Origin: Paramacrobiotus richtersi
Lineage: Eukaryota; Tardigrada; Eutardigrada; Parachela; Macrobiotidae
DNA length: 20,717 bases
Assembly (NCBI GenBank): GCA_034698045.1
Contig: JAQGAU010001193.1
Coordinates: 1-20,717 of the forward strand
Direction: 5' to 3'
Shown here one piece after another: positions 10,197-20,639 of this stretch (position 1 is the stretch's first letter; each line of letters begins with the position of its first letter). The notes below the pieces were generated by a model that did no database searches, had not been told where the DNA came from, and saw only the letters and a list, made by a program, of their open reading frames with translations. A program made the position numbers and the translations under genes.

Positions 10197-12482
10197 TCAT
10201 TCAAAGGTAGTCCAGATATTCAGTGCCGTGTCGTACGCCTCCGAGCAGCCTGCCTTTACGAAACGACTATAGTAATCCATTTTCTCTTCGGTCTCACCTC
10301 CATATACGATGACACGACCATATTGAATTCTGGCAGAGTGGCCCTTTCGCGGCTTATTCAGATCGGCGATTCGCTCCCATTCACCATCCAGATGATCCTC
10401 AAATTGTGGTCTAGCCGTCAAATTGGTCAGATCCAAGCGGTAGCAGTGTTCCCCGTTATCCTCTCCACCCAGAGACACCGCCTCGGTACCGCCGATGACG
10501 TACAAAAACGATCCACACTGGATCACCGCGGTGTCGGTCCGGGGACACGGCAAGTCCGAAAGATAACTCCATGTGCCAGTGTTGATGTCGTATAACTCGA
10601 TGTGGTTATCGAGGTCAAGAATATTAGCCTTCCACCAAATTCTCCCGCCGCCTGATTCTACACATCTCCAGCATGAAATAAAGCATCCGATTTTGTCATT
10701 GCCCGATAGTTTCACGTTGAACAGGCGGCATCTGCAAGGGAAGCATCACAGAAGCTTGTGAAGATGTTTATGTACGCCAGTGATGTCGTTTTGAGAGGAA
10801 GTAACAAAGTACGTTCAAAAGCTTGTGAAGACATCCGCGCTCCCTAAGAGTTATTTTTCTAGAAGTTTTTCACTAAACTATCAACCTATGTATTAATTGT
10901 GCGAAAGCATGATCGACAGTACCGAACACATGCAAAACCCGGCTCACTTGGGGGGAACACAGTCCGAGTCGAATGGCTCCCAGGCATCTCCTCCCATCCA
11001 ATCCAGCCTCGTGCGTTCTTGTGTGCTCTGATCAATCCGACAGAAATGCAGCCTGGAGGTCTTCATTTTGTAATTATCTTCTGATGCTGTGGTCTCAGTA
11101 CAGTAAAGATAATTTCCGACAATAACGACATCACTGATCCCGTGTTCGTCACGGGCATTCCGGTCTATCATATCAAACAGAAACCCGCTGAGAACCTTCC
11201 TCACAAGATGATCATGCTCGTTTTGTTCTCACCTGTCAAGTCCTTGTCCGCTTCCACTGGCGCCATTACCGATTCTGCTGACTGGTTGACCAAGGACTCG
11301 AGGATGTCGTTCGGAGAGCCATTGTGTAGAATTTCCGTTATCATCGGCTTTAGAACATCAGGCTCCTTCCGGCTCTTCGGATCGTGTTCGTACCAAGCAT
11401 CGACAGCCTACGATATGTATAAGCTCGTCGCAGTTGTAGATGCTGCGTTCTCTCAATCATAAACCCTTAATGTCGAAGCAAAATTAATGAAAATTTTATT
11501 GTCGAAGTGCTCTTCAGTGCTGTGAGTTAATACTTACTGATAGAATTATTTGATTTTAATACGAGATTTGAAAACAATTTGGGCAGATTTAACACTGCAG
11601 TTTAGGGCAATATGTATCCGCTTATTTGTTGTTTTCTGTTACGTTGGTACTGATGATGATACGTTATCCGAGGAAACGCAGAAATTACTAAAATCAAATT
11701 AGAAAAATTACTAAAATTAAAACTAAAATTACCCGCACTAAAATCAAACGTAAAATTAACTTTAGAAAACCGAAACGGAACCGTGGCCCGTTACTTACGT
11801 ATTCACCTTAAAAACATATTCCTTGGTTAACGGCAAGAGCCCATCATCGGACATGAGTGCGACCAGTTCTTCGGCAGTGAAATCCAGAAACTCAGTGGAC
11901 TCGCTGACACTTCCCATTCGGAGCGAGATGCCTGCTACAGCAACAGCCGCAACCTTCTCAAATGCACACGCATGTGCCTTCTGCCACATTTGAAAGAGTT
12001 CGTCCATTCCCAACTTTAGCAACAGTTTCTGCAGCGCAGCACAGCATTCTTCTTCGAGCTGGTTCAGCTGGAGGTACTTTCCGACAACGATAAAGTCCCA
12101 CAAGTTGGTCGCGCAGATATCGAGTTTGACCTTCACATTCGAGAGACTGTACAGCACGGCCAGAAAACTGTCCTCATCTATGTTCTCAGGAAGGACCAAG
12201 CAGACAACATCTGGATTATCATCGGCGTGGAATTTGAGGAGCGAGGCGAAATACGGGGATTTTTCGACGAGTCCTTGTTTGTCGGCCGCGACCAGATTGT
12301 CGCCAATGGATAGCTTAATTTTGCTGCGACAGAAGTTTAGCTTGGTGCTCATAGATCCCTCCAGCGCAGATTCGTGTTTTGGTGTCTGAAAACGTAAAAG
12401 TTTATTGAGCTTGGATAAGGACAAGAATAAGGACCAGAAGTAAAAACGACTGCCTGCTTACATTTGCCTTCTTTCCCTCCAT
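10197..12482 (-). CDS. BTB-BACK-Kelch protein, copy C, intact (508 aa)
   Basis: Five exons on the minus strand: 12482-12462, 12385-11807, 11407-11233, 11164-10948 and 10731-10197, totalling 1,527 nt with all phases consistent and no stop before TGA. The ATG is preceded by an in-frame TAA. Residues 29-130 form a divergent BTB domain (KIKLSIGDN, EKSPYFASLLKFHADD, AVLYSLSNVKVKL, VVGKYLQLNQLEEECC). BACK spans about 135-240 (LFQMWQKAHACAFEKV, LDFTAEELVALMSDDGLLPL, AVDAWYEHDP). Kelch blades fill 265-508 (VVIVGNYLYC, NHIELYDINTGTWSYL, GSFLYVIGGTE, WERIADLNKPRKGHSARIQ, GRVIVYGGETEE, EAYDTALNIWTTFE). Such proteins typically act as Cullin-3 E3 ligase substrate adaptors: BTB binds the cullin and dimerises, Kelch binds the substrate. 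The propeller looks short, about four to five blades rather than six. The target is unknown. It is the only open member of the local cluster. Confidence 0.88.
11690..11760. repeat. AT-rich repeated patch in intron 2 of copy C
   Basis: Units of the type aaattactaaaat(c/t)aaa recur several times in tandem-like fashion. The patch lies inside the 397-nt second intron (11408-11806), and the corresponding intron of copy A lacks it, so it probably expanded after the A/C duplication. Confidence 0.6.
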
Positions 12483-13385
12483 GTTTTGCTTCCTTCGATG
12501 TTTTTAGTACTTCAGTATCCGAGAATTGAGATGACAGTAAAACTGGTGCCAAAATTCTGCCGCAGACTAATCAAAGAACCAGTGTCTGAGATGTCAGAAG
12601 GCTGAACTTATCGCTAAAATTCCGAAAATTCTGTCGTATCGATGCAGAATAATGGAAGATCCTGCAGAATGAAATGACAAGGGAAATGAAAGCGGTTTTG
12701 CACACGTACAGCCATCCATAACGAACCAGTTGAAACACGTTTCACTTGGCCTACTTCAAAGTACTCGTACAGAAAGAAGCACGCTTGTATTCTGTACCTC
12801 ATTGGCTGATGGATAATGGAAAATTCTGAGGGTCGGGCTCAGCTTCTAAAGTGGGCGGGCTTCACCGTCACGAGAGTTCCGCGAAATCTTGTAACAGGCG
12901 TCACGCACCGATTCAGTTCGCTTTAACGATGTTATTGTCCGTATTGGTATTTTACTTTACCGCCTGTTTGATAGGAAAGCTACCTGCATCTATTGTGCAG
13001 CAGCTACCAATCGCACGCCAGATGCATTTTATTTTTCCCATTTAACGTACCGATAAAAAAAGCCGACAAAGAAACAGAGCAATCTCAAACGGTTTTGGCG
13101 TAAAAGAAAGAAAAACTGATATTTAAGCCGATAAATGCCCCAGTCAGGTATGGGCCAGTTCAGATCACAACTAGGTACTGGACTTGGTAAAACGTCATTT
13201 TTGCACAAAAACGCACAACGTCAAGTCCTCTCAGGAAATCAAACCAGAAAAAAGGTAGGATACCCTACCGTTAAACCTCCTCATCTCCCCTTCTAACAGC
13301 CGATACACGGTTCAGGCGTTGCTTTCGACAGCATGTATCATCATGCTGGTTGGTTTCAAAACGGATTTCGGCTGTTCTGATGAGA

Positions 13386-13504
13386 TTTGAAATGCAAATC
13401 AAAGCGTTTGAAATGTGAAATGCTTTGATTTGAAATGACGTCACAATTGACACACTATGGCGAGACCCCACTGCGATGTGATTTGATTGTGATTTGAAAT
13501 GTGA
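13386..13504. repeat. Cluster of TTTGAAATG words with a hairpin and a TGACGTCA site
   Basis: Four tttgaaatg copies start near 13388, 13409, 13430 and 13493. Within them caaatcaaagc is followed 16 bases later by its exact reverse complement gctttgatttg. The palindrome TGACGTCA at 13436-13443 is the consensus CRE, bound by CREB/ATF-type bZIP factors in animals. Whether it is used here is unknown. Confidence 0.6.
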
Positions 13505-13688
13505 AAGTTGTGACGCTTTGAAACCATCCCTAGCATGATGAAAGTGTACATGGGGCTTCCGGTCTGGAGAAAGCCATTCCCCTCTGAGCCTGCTACGCTC
13601 GGTACAAACATACATACTGCAGATTTCCTCTCTTTGATCTGTACGCAGTCCGTTTCGGCAAACTCACTGTTAGTTTTTTTCTGAACCA

Positions 13689-13711
13689 AATTAATCGATG
13701 GTCGATTAATT
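13689..13711. repeat. Perfect 10-bp inverted repeat with 3-base loop
   Basis: The arm aattaatcga (13689-13698) is followed by tgg and then its exact reverse complement tcgattaatt (13702-13711). Next comes a related word, atcggttaattgt. It could form a small hairpin or be a binding site for a dimeric factor; no gene is adjacent. Confidence 0.7.
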
Positions 13712-14389
13712 GTGGCAATCGGTTAATTGTACTGTAACTGCAGCTGATTCGGAACGGGAAAGACAAGTTCAATGGATTACAGTAAATGAAAGTTAACGAA
13801 TGTAAGTCAATGTTCTGTCACTTTCTAACAAAGCTGCTCAGATTGTTGATTTGTTATAAACCGGGTCTGCGATATGATGCTGTAGATCTTATCATTCGTA
13901 AGCCTTTAAAGTATGGTATATATTTTTGTGATTTCACCGCTACGTACAGAACTACAAATGTCAGCCCTTTAGCTGTCAACAAAAGATTTTATCGCTTCAC
14001 TGTGTTGTAACGTTTGAATTCCGGAGAGTGACCGCAAACAGCGTACGCGAAAACAATCGGCAGCGACATCTTAGTCACTGACCTGGCTTACATTAGTTAG
14101 ATTAGTTGACATGCCAGTTTCAGGGCAAAAGTATGAAATTCGTACAAGCTTCTGAACATGCAAATGTTTCCATTCTTCGCAACTTTATGTAATGCCTCTG
14201 CTATTTGCGATGTTGTTTTCTATGTAACATGACTGTGATAAGCAAACTTTATCGCTGTTTTGCGGTTGCAGTGCGGCTATTGTGGACTAGGTGTACGTTA
14301 AAAACTATTGATAATGTAGACGGACGCTTTCGCGCACTGACCGCTGCCATTTGCGATACATGGTGCCGTTTTGATAGTGGACCACAAAG

Positions 14390-14410
14390 ATAATGTATAA
14401 TGTATAATGT
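14390..14410. repeat. Three tandem copies of ATAATGT
   Basis: The 7-base unit ataatgt is repeated three times without change. It is a minor tandem repeat in intergenic DNA. Confidence 0.8.
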
Positions 14411-15126
14411 TTAAAACTATGCGTATGTACAACACAACAGCATTGTTTACTAAATTTACATGTACAGTATGCAGAGTAAACAGTGCAACTGTCATCTCAC
14501 ACCCACATCGAGCGGCTTGTAACGCGTTATAACAGAAATAGCTTAAACTTAGAAAATGTCTGGCCCCCCGGTAACCGATAAAGGTCAATCAGAAAAGCGG
14601 TTTACTTGCATAACGAGAATACGTTGGGCAGCGCATCGACACCGACGGCAAATGTCTCGATAGATGAAAACCATACACTGTAATGTACAGTATACATCGT
14701 ATGAAACAGACGTAGTTTACGTTCTGCTAATTACTGCGCACCAGCTTTATTGCATTTACAGGGAATTGATCAATTTACATGTGATGTACAGTTACCTCCG
14801 TAAATAGTTCTGGATGATGTATATTAAATAAATTATACTAGATGGCACGCTTTTAAGTAGTAAACGACAAGGGTTTAGGGTACCCAAGCAATGCCAGTTC
14901 GCAACGGATTATCCTAAACTTTGAGAGACTGCCGTAACCACGACATTGGTTCCACGGGAGAGCTTAAAGCTGGTTGCAAATGCCGCACTGCCAGTGCGAC
15001 ACTGATTGAAGCACGGCGTTATCTTTTTCAACACAACAGCCACTCGATGTCTGTAGTCCGCGGTTTTTGCTAGATATATCAGCTGAAACATATACGTCAA
15101 TTAAATCATGATTTCCTTTAGAACTT

Positions 15127-16062
15127 CTATTGTTGTTTGCTGAAAACAATGCACTTTACCGGTATGGTCGCATAGCAGAATAACAGTAACGCCCGTAGTA
15201 TCAGCTGCACAAACGGCTTCGAATTGTATTCCGCCGGGAACAATCCCGAAGCGATCGGAGCGGGAATCATGGTCACTGCGTACCACATAGCCGACCAAAA
15301 CAGCATCTTCACAGTCCGGTAGCGTTTTGCCAGCAGTGCGGTGTTTTGACCTTGTGCTTGATTCTTAGTATCCGGCATATCAGACACCTGCTTAGTAAGT
15401 ATTGATGTTCTGGACCAGATAAAGATAAAAATGGCCGAATAAAACAAAAAAACAAGGATAAGTGGTACAGCCACACAAAACACCAGCAGGATAGTGTATA
15501 CATTACTGCCGCGAAACAGCGCGATTCCACAGGCACCCCAGGGTTTCATCGCCTGCAAATGCCCACCGATATCGTAAAACAATACAGTATCAAACGCAAA
15601 TGGTACGATATACGGTAGTAATAACATCGGCACCAGAGCGATTGGTTTCGTCCAGTGCCGGTACGAATGCGGGAATAAAACAGCGACGAACCGGTTAACG
15701 GCAATGGAGAACTGCGCCCAGTCAGCGGAATACACGTTGGAGTTGTAGAAAAGCGCCAGAAACGGGCAGAAGTGTACGGGGCGTTTGGGGGCCTGTTCAC
15801 CGAAATATGCAGCGAACGCCATCATGGGCATTTCGATTAAGCATAGTATAAAGTTTAGGAAAAGGGAGTTGAGGATCAGGATGCCGGACCCCGAACGGAG
15901 CCGGTGGGATGTGATAATTCCAGATATTAAGAGGAGATTCAACGCGGCTCCCAGGAAGCCAAAGGTCGTCATGAAAACCAGCCATACGTTCAGGCTGATT
16001 TTGTACTGTGCCCATATCGGTTCTTCTCCGGATGTGTTGTACGTAAATGTACTGTTATTCAT
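15127..16062 (-). CDS. Divergent rhodopsin-like seven-transmembrane receptor (311 aa, intronless)
   Basis: A single open frame encodes a likely class A GPCR of the plasma membrane; ligand unknown. The N-terminus (MNNSTFTYNTSGEE) has glycosylation sequons and no signal peptide. Hydrophobic segments lie near residues 27-50, 60-87, 100-130, 140-163, 187-217, 252-275 and 284-308. Family marks: N42 in TM1, Cys99 and Cys178 placed for the TM3-ECL2 disulphide, Pro200 and Tyr208 in TM5 (VAVPLILVFLFYS), and prolines in TM6 (MIPAP). Departures are many: Asn70 replaces the TM2 sodium-site Asp, DRY is NRF (123-125), NPxxY of TM7 is reduced to IPVKC, and only about six residues follow TM7, so there is no helix 8 or tail. 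The ATG at 16062 is the natural start. The missing tail might mean an unseen last exon or a tail-less receptor. Orphan receptors of this style are expanded in ecdysozoans. Confidence 0.83.
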   Translation of the reverse strand: MNNSTFTYNTSGEEPIWAQYKISLNVWLVFMTTFGFLGAALNLLLISGIITSHRLRSGSGILILNSLFLNFILCLIEMPMMAFAAYFGEQAPKRPVHFCPFLALFYNSNVYSADWAQFSIAVNRFVAVLFPHSYRHWTKPIALVPMLLLPYIVPFAFDTVLFYDIGGHLQAMKPWGACGIALFRGSNVYTILLVFCVAVPLILVFLFYSAIFIFIWSRTSILTKQVSDMPDTKNQAQGQNTALLAKRYRTVKMLFWSAMWYAVTMIPAPIASGLFPAEYNSKPFVQLILRALLLFCYATIPVKCIVFSKQQ

Positions 16063-18719
16063 AATGCTGCTCAGTTTGTCAACATAACACTACCCTCCAG
16101 TTGTGGATGAGTTACACAGACTACACTTAATGAGATCAGAAGATGTGACTGTAACAATGTAATGCTTGGCAATACTCCAAACAAGAGTGCCAACCTACCA
16201 CTATTGATAATTTCATTCCTGATCATAACAAAAGTCAAGTATTTCTTGGATGTCGCATGATCATCACCCGCACATCTCCATAAAATTAATTATCCTATGC
16301 GTCCACCGTTATCGAGTTTATGACACTCCATCCTCTCGTGACAGCTTGGCTAAGAGGATTTTAATACCATCATGCAAAGTAGTCCTGAGTCAAAAAGTTC
16401 CAGATAATGACGCAAGCTCAATCCCGATCCCTGCTGAGTTAATTAAGACTGCATGGGGATAATGCTTTTATATGCGTTAACAAAAATGCTTTGGCTCATA
16501 AGATCACATGCGCCAGGTTTCATTCATAAACAGCGTATCGAGAGGTTTATTTTCGCTCGCATAACAATACAAGAAGTCACAGTACTATTTGTTTTTGTGA
16601 TCAAGTAACAGTTTCGATACTGGACATATCAATGAGCAATGGCAAAACAGTACAAAAAGTAATAATATTATTTGTTTTTGTGATCAAATGGCAGTTTGCA
16701 TTCTGGCACATATGAATGGACTGCCATAGTAGATAAGGTCAAGTCATTTGCATGGACGGATAGTGCTGAACAATACCACACAGGAAATGCTTGGTCGAAA
16801 ACGCAGAGAAGTACAGTAATGGTGATCATGATTTCCACACGTTTCCAAAGCACGACTGTCTCCTGGCTAACCACGGCAGCATCCATATAACTCTGTCTTT
16901 TGTTATCGCAACATTCATATTGATGTTGCAGTACTATGTATACATATTCGCCGACGGTTAAAGGTTGCCTACGCTGCAGTGTTACCATATACAGTACTAA
17001 AGAACATCAAAGCTCTTTTGAGAAATGATGCATCATTTTTCAAAAAACATAATGGGATCGATGTGGGAGGTGTCAAATCAACAGAATGTCATGCGACTGT
17101 GACAAACTGGTACTGGTACATACTGAATATAATCAACGGTTTAGAAAGCCTGACATGTTCGAGGTGACGTTTCCGCAATATTCATGGAAGGAAACCTATC
17201 AACAATTTAGCGATAAAACCGAAAAAAATGATGAACAACTAGAAATGTGCGAATGCCTGAAAAGCGAAACAAACCATCTACAGCGAATATGCGTTTCTAA
17301 CTATGGTATCATAAAATGTGTGTTTGTCGAAATAGAGATGCTAAGAGTATTAATAGTACTTCTACAGACTCTGTATAGTTAAGATTCACGTACCTTGCAG
17401 TTGTTGTAGCTGTGCGACATTTTTCAAAGCGTGTACATACTCCAGACAAAGACATTCAATTACTTATATCAACAAGCACCCAGGATGATAATTCCATCAA
17501 GTGCGGCATTGTAAACCATACGCTATTCATGAATATTGGTCCTTGACCTTGGCATCCAGGTTACCGGAAAAGCCAGTGAATATCAGTTTCGTTTTGCCAG
17601 GAGTATCAGCTGCAGTGAATAAAATATCGACTTCACTGTAAGTAACTGTTTGTTAACAAGGCGGATGCAGTTGCGAATACGTAACATCTGACGACAAATA
17701 TACATAAAAAACCCTTGTAATCAGTCCATGGGCAAAGTATTACAAAATTTATTCATGACCTGCTGGTTGTACAGTACGTGCCGATACACCTACGTATGGT
17801 AGGCTAAGCGGGCAGGGGAAATTTGAACCCTATTTTCATACATAGTTGTGACCTTTCAAAGATTATACCGATAAAAACTTATGAAATCGTGTTGCTGTCA
17901 ATTAAGGTCCAACCATGTTCGACAAATTTTGCATGTTAATCAATGTTAATTCTTTTAATTCTTTTAATGTGTCGCGATAAATGCCTGATAAACCTTGTTT
18001 ATCAGATTAAGCTAGCTTTAGGTGCACATGTTATTATTATAACTGATCTGTCGTGCGTTCACATGAATCAAACGCTGATTATTGTAAATAAACACTCTTA
18101 CGAAACTTTTTGCACATGTACTCAACAAAAGTTCGCGAACGACCAGTTGCAACTTGCAACAAGGATTGAACATTACACATTGCCGCGAAAAAACCAGAAT
18201 TTGTTGGTACCGTAGTGTCATCGCCTATCGCACTGCCATCAAAAAAGGCTTTTGACGCATTAGCACAATATCCTACAGAAAGCTCAGTGGGTTGGTTGGC
18301 ATCTCCACAAGCGGAGAATAGTGAGAAACGGAGCCGACTGACTAGTAAAAGCCCGTGTTGAATACAGGTAACGGAGGCCATCGAGAAGTTTTCGATATGT
18401 GATGAACTGCATTGAGTTACATTGTATGTTTTTTCGAGAATACAAAGGTACCGTACAAAGCCATTTCGACCTTAGTAATTTGGTAACAAAAACCACTGAA
18501 GGCTATTGAATAAAAAAATGGGCCTAGCGAAAGGAACTAAATTCAATACCAGAAGAAGACGAAAATTCCGTAAATGCACGCACAGATAAGCAAAAACAAG
18601 GAGTATAACGACGAGAAGAAAAAGAATGTAACAAACTACACATGTATGCAATTGGCATCAAAAGTTTCTTTTACATAAGAGCGGACTAAATCCATTCATT
18701 GTTGCTACCACACGGTACT
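16063..18719. other. Intergenic DNA upstream of the GPCR gene and downstream of copy D
   Basis: About 2.6 kb without a supported gene. The longest frames, 17086-17382 plus (98 codons, Lys/Glu-rich) and 18079-18381 minus (100 codons, Ala/Ser-rich), show no family motif and no convincing splice partners, though either could be an unrecognised exon. An 83-base-spaced degenerate tandem duplication lies at about 16581-16724, and a small tttaattc-type repeat occurs near 17936-17970. Confidence 0.45.
16581..16724. repeat. Degenerate tandem duplication, period 83 bases
   Basis: The 19-mer tatttgtttttgtgatcaa occurs at 16586-16604 and again at 16669-16687. Similarity continues downstream as cagttt, an imperfect at-ctgg-catat match, then aatg-based words. 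The two units are diverged, so the duplication is old. Confidence 0.65.
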
Positions 18720-20639
18720 TCATTCAAAGGTAGTCCAGATATTCAGCGTCGTGTCGTACGCCTCGGAGCAGCGGGCCTTTTCGAAACAGCTCGCTCCTTC
18801 ATAATTCAGCCCTGATTCCGTCCGACCTCCATACACAATGATGCGACCATGCTGAGTCCGGAAACAATGTCCAGTTCGCGGCATATTCAGATCGGCGACT
18901 CACTCCCATGCTCGTCTCCATTTACTCACACAGCGACCATCCGTCAACTTGGTCAAATCCAATCGGTAGCAGTGGTGGGCGTTACCTTCTCCGGTCATGG
19001 ACGGTTTATACTCAATGCCCCCGATCACGTACAAAAACGAGCCACACTGGATCATTGCGCTGTCATCCCGAGGATACGGCAACGAGGGAAGGATCTCCCA
19101 TGTTCCGGTGTCAGTGTCGTACAACCCCATGATATTATACGGTTTAAGATAAGTGTACTTATGAAGAACTCTGTCGCTGTCACCCCCACAGCTATTCCAG
19201 TAAGAAATGAAGCATCCGATTTTTTCACGGCCTGATAGCTTCACGTTGCACAAGCAGTACCTGCAAAACAAACATCGTGAACGTCAGTAAAACAAACCAG
19301 ATAGTTTGTGCTGGTTAAAAGCACAGTACAGGGTTCTCTTTGTTTTTTCTTTTTGCAAGTATATGAGTTTCATGATAAACCTTACTGCTATAGCTAGCGG
19401 AAGTGTGAGATGAGGTGTAATTACTAACGATCGGTTACAGTATTTGGCAAGACGGACGTTTCTGCTACATTACGATTTAATTCAATCATAATATTATACT
19501 CTCAGCACTGCCGTAAACAACAACATTATCGACTGCTGAGTATACAAAAATACTCACGTAGCGGGGCTCTCTGACTCCACCTCCTCTCCGTCTTCCGATT
19601 CGATCGAAGTAAGCGCCGTGCGTTCTTTGGTACTCAGGTTAATTCGAGAGAAATTCACGCCGAATTTCTCCTCGTATCTGGACCCATTCGACTGCGACAC
19701 GTCAAGACAGTACAGGTAATTCGCGACAACGACGCCCTTGCTGATACTATCTTCATCAGATCCTTTCCAGCCTACAGACATTGTTTTAGAAATGTTTCGT
19801 TAATACAGTGTGGTTTTGTTGTCTTACGTGGAATATTATGAGGTTCGCTATTGGTCGCTCTTTTTGATGGCTTGTCCGGTCTCCATTGGGGATCAACGGA
19901 CGCCATTAGACTACTAGCAGAATCATCCCAGACAACTTCCGCCAAAAGCGGGCTCAAGACTTCCAGTTTCTTTCGGTTTTCAGGATCGTGCTCACACCAA
20001 ACGTTGACAGCCTTAAAAGTCCATAAAAGCCCGCTAAGCAATGCAGGGACAGTAATTTTTTAGGTCATTAATAAAATTCTAAAAGAAGAATTGTTTTTCC
20101 GAATACTAGCGTCAGAAACCGGAATATTGATATGTTAACTGATCAAGGTGCAAATTGTGAACCATTGTCAACTTCACTGAAACCATACGAACCTTGCACA
20201 CATCCTTCTCTTCCAAAGGCAAGAACGCATCATCGGAGAGAAGTGCGACCAACTCTTCGGCAGTAAAATCCAAGAAACCGCTGGACTGACTGACACTTTT
20301 CATTCGCAATGAGATGGCTGCGACAACCAGATTGGTAACCCTTTCAAAGGCGCACGCATGCTTTTTTCGCCACATTTGACACAGATCGTCCATTTCCATC
20401 CGGAGCGAGATTGTCCGCAGCGCAGTACAGCATTCTTCTTCAATCTGGTCCAGCTGCAGATACTTGGCGACAACGATAAAGTCCCACAAGTTTATCGCGC
20501 AAATATCGAGTTGCAGCTTCCTATTTGACAAGCTGTTCAACACGGCCAGGAAGCTATCCATATCTACGTTCTCGGGAGGGACCAAGGACACAACATCCAG
20601 ATTACCGTTGGCGTGGAACTTGAAGAGCGAGGCAAAGTA
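18720..20639 (-). pseudogene. BTB-BACK-Kelch paralogue copy D, 5'-truncated with one nonsense codon
   Basis: Exons on the minus strand: truncated exon 2 (20639-20193), exon 3 (20011-19828), exon 4 (19771-19558) and exon 5 (19260-18720). Phases fit across every junction from exon 2 on. Visible parts are late BTB (YFASLFKFHANGN, AKYLQLDQIEEECC), BACK (LCQMWRKKHACAFERV, LDFTAEELVALLSDD, VWCEHDPENRKK), a first Kelch blade (GVVVANYLYCLDV) and later blades (IGCFISYWN, GSFLYVIGGIE, ending LNIWTTFE). Two defects are seen. Homology stops at 20640, where an in-frame TAA (20640-20642) and unrelated sequence replace the start of BTB, with no nearby acceptor. An in-frame TGA (18900-18902) follows RRAWE where copy C has CGA, leaving 60 open codons after it. 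The exon 2 donor (AAG|GTTCGT) is weak. It is probably a young pseudogene. Confidence 0.85.

Larger units (their letters stand above)
12483..15126. other. Intergenic DNA between copy C and the GPCR gene
   Basis: About 2.6 kb holding the upstream region of copy C (near 12483-12600) and the downstream region of the GPCR. I find no supported gene. The longest frames (13271-13615 minus, 114 codons; 14298-14588 minus, 96 codons) show no motif. The region 13380-13720 is unusual, with repeated tttgaaatg words, a TGACGTCA palindrome and hairpins; it may be an old repeat element. Confidence 0.45.

Noticed and set aside
15140-15165. Possible splice sites near the GPCR 3' end (gtaaag then ttttcag)
   Set aside because: The implied intron would be only about 23 nt, too short to be credible, and removing it would delete part of TM7.
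17086-17382. 98-codon plus-strand frame, possible gene
   Set aside because: No motif, no clear splice or promoter context, and AT-rich codons typical of chance frames; noted only in the intergenic entry.
18897-18906. GTGAGT-like splice donor overlapping the TGA of copy D
   Set aside because: Kelch coding homology continues directly after the stop without a gap, so no intron is needed and none is seen in copy C.
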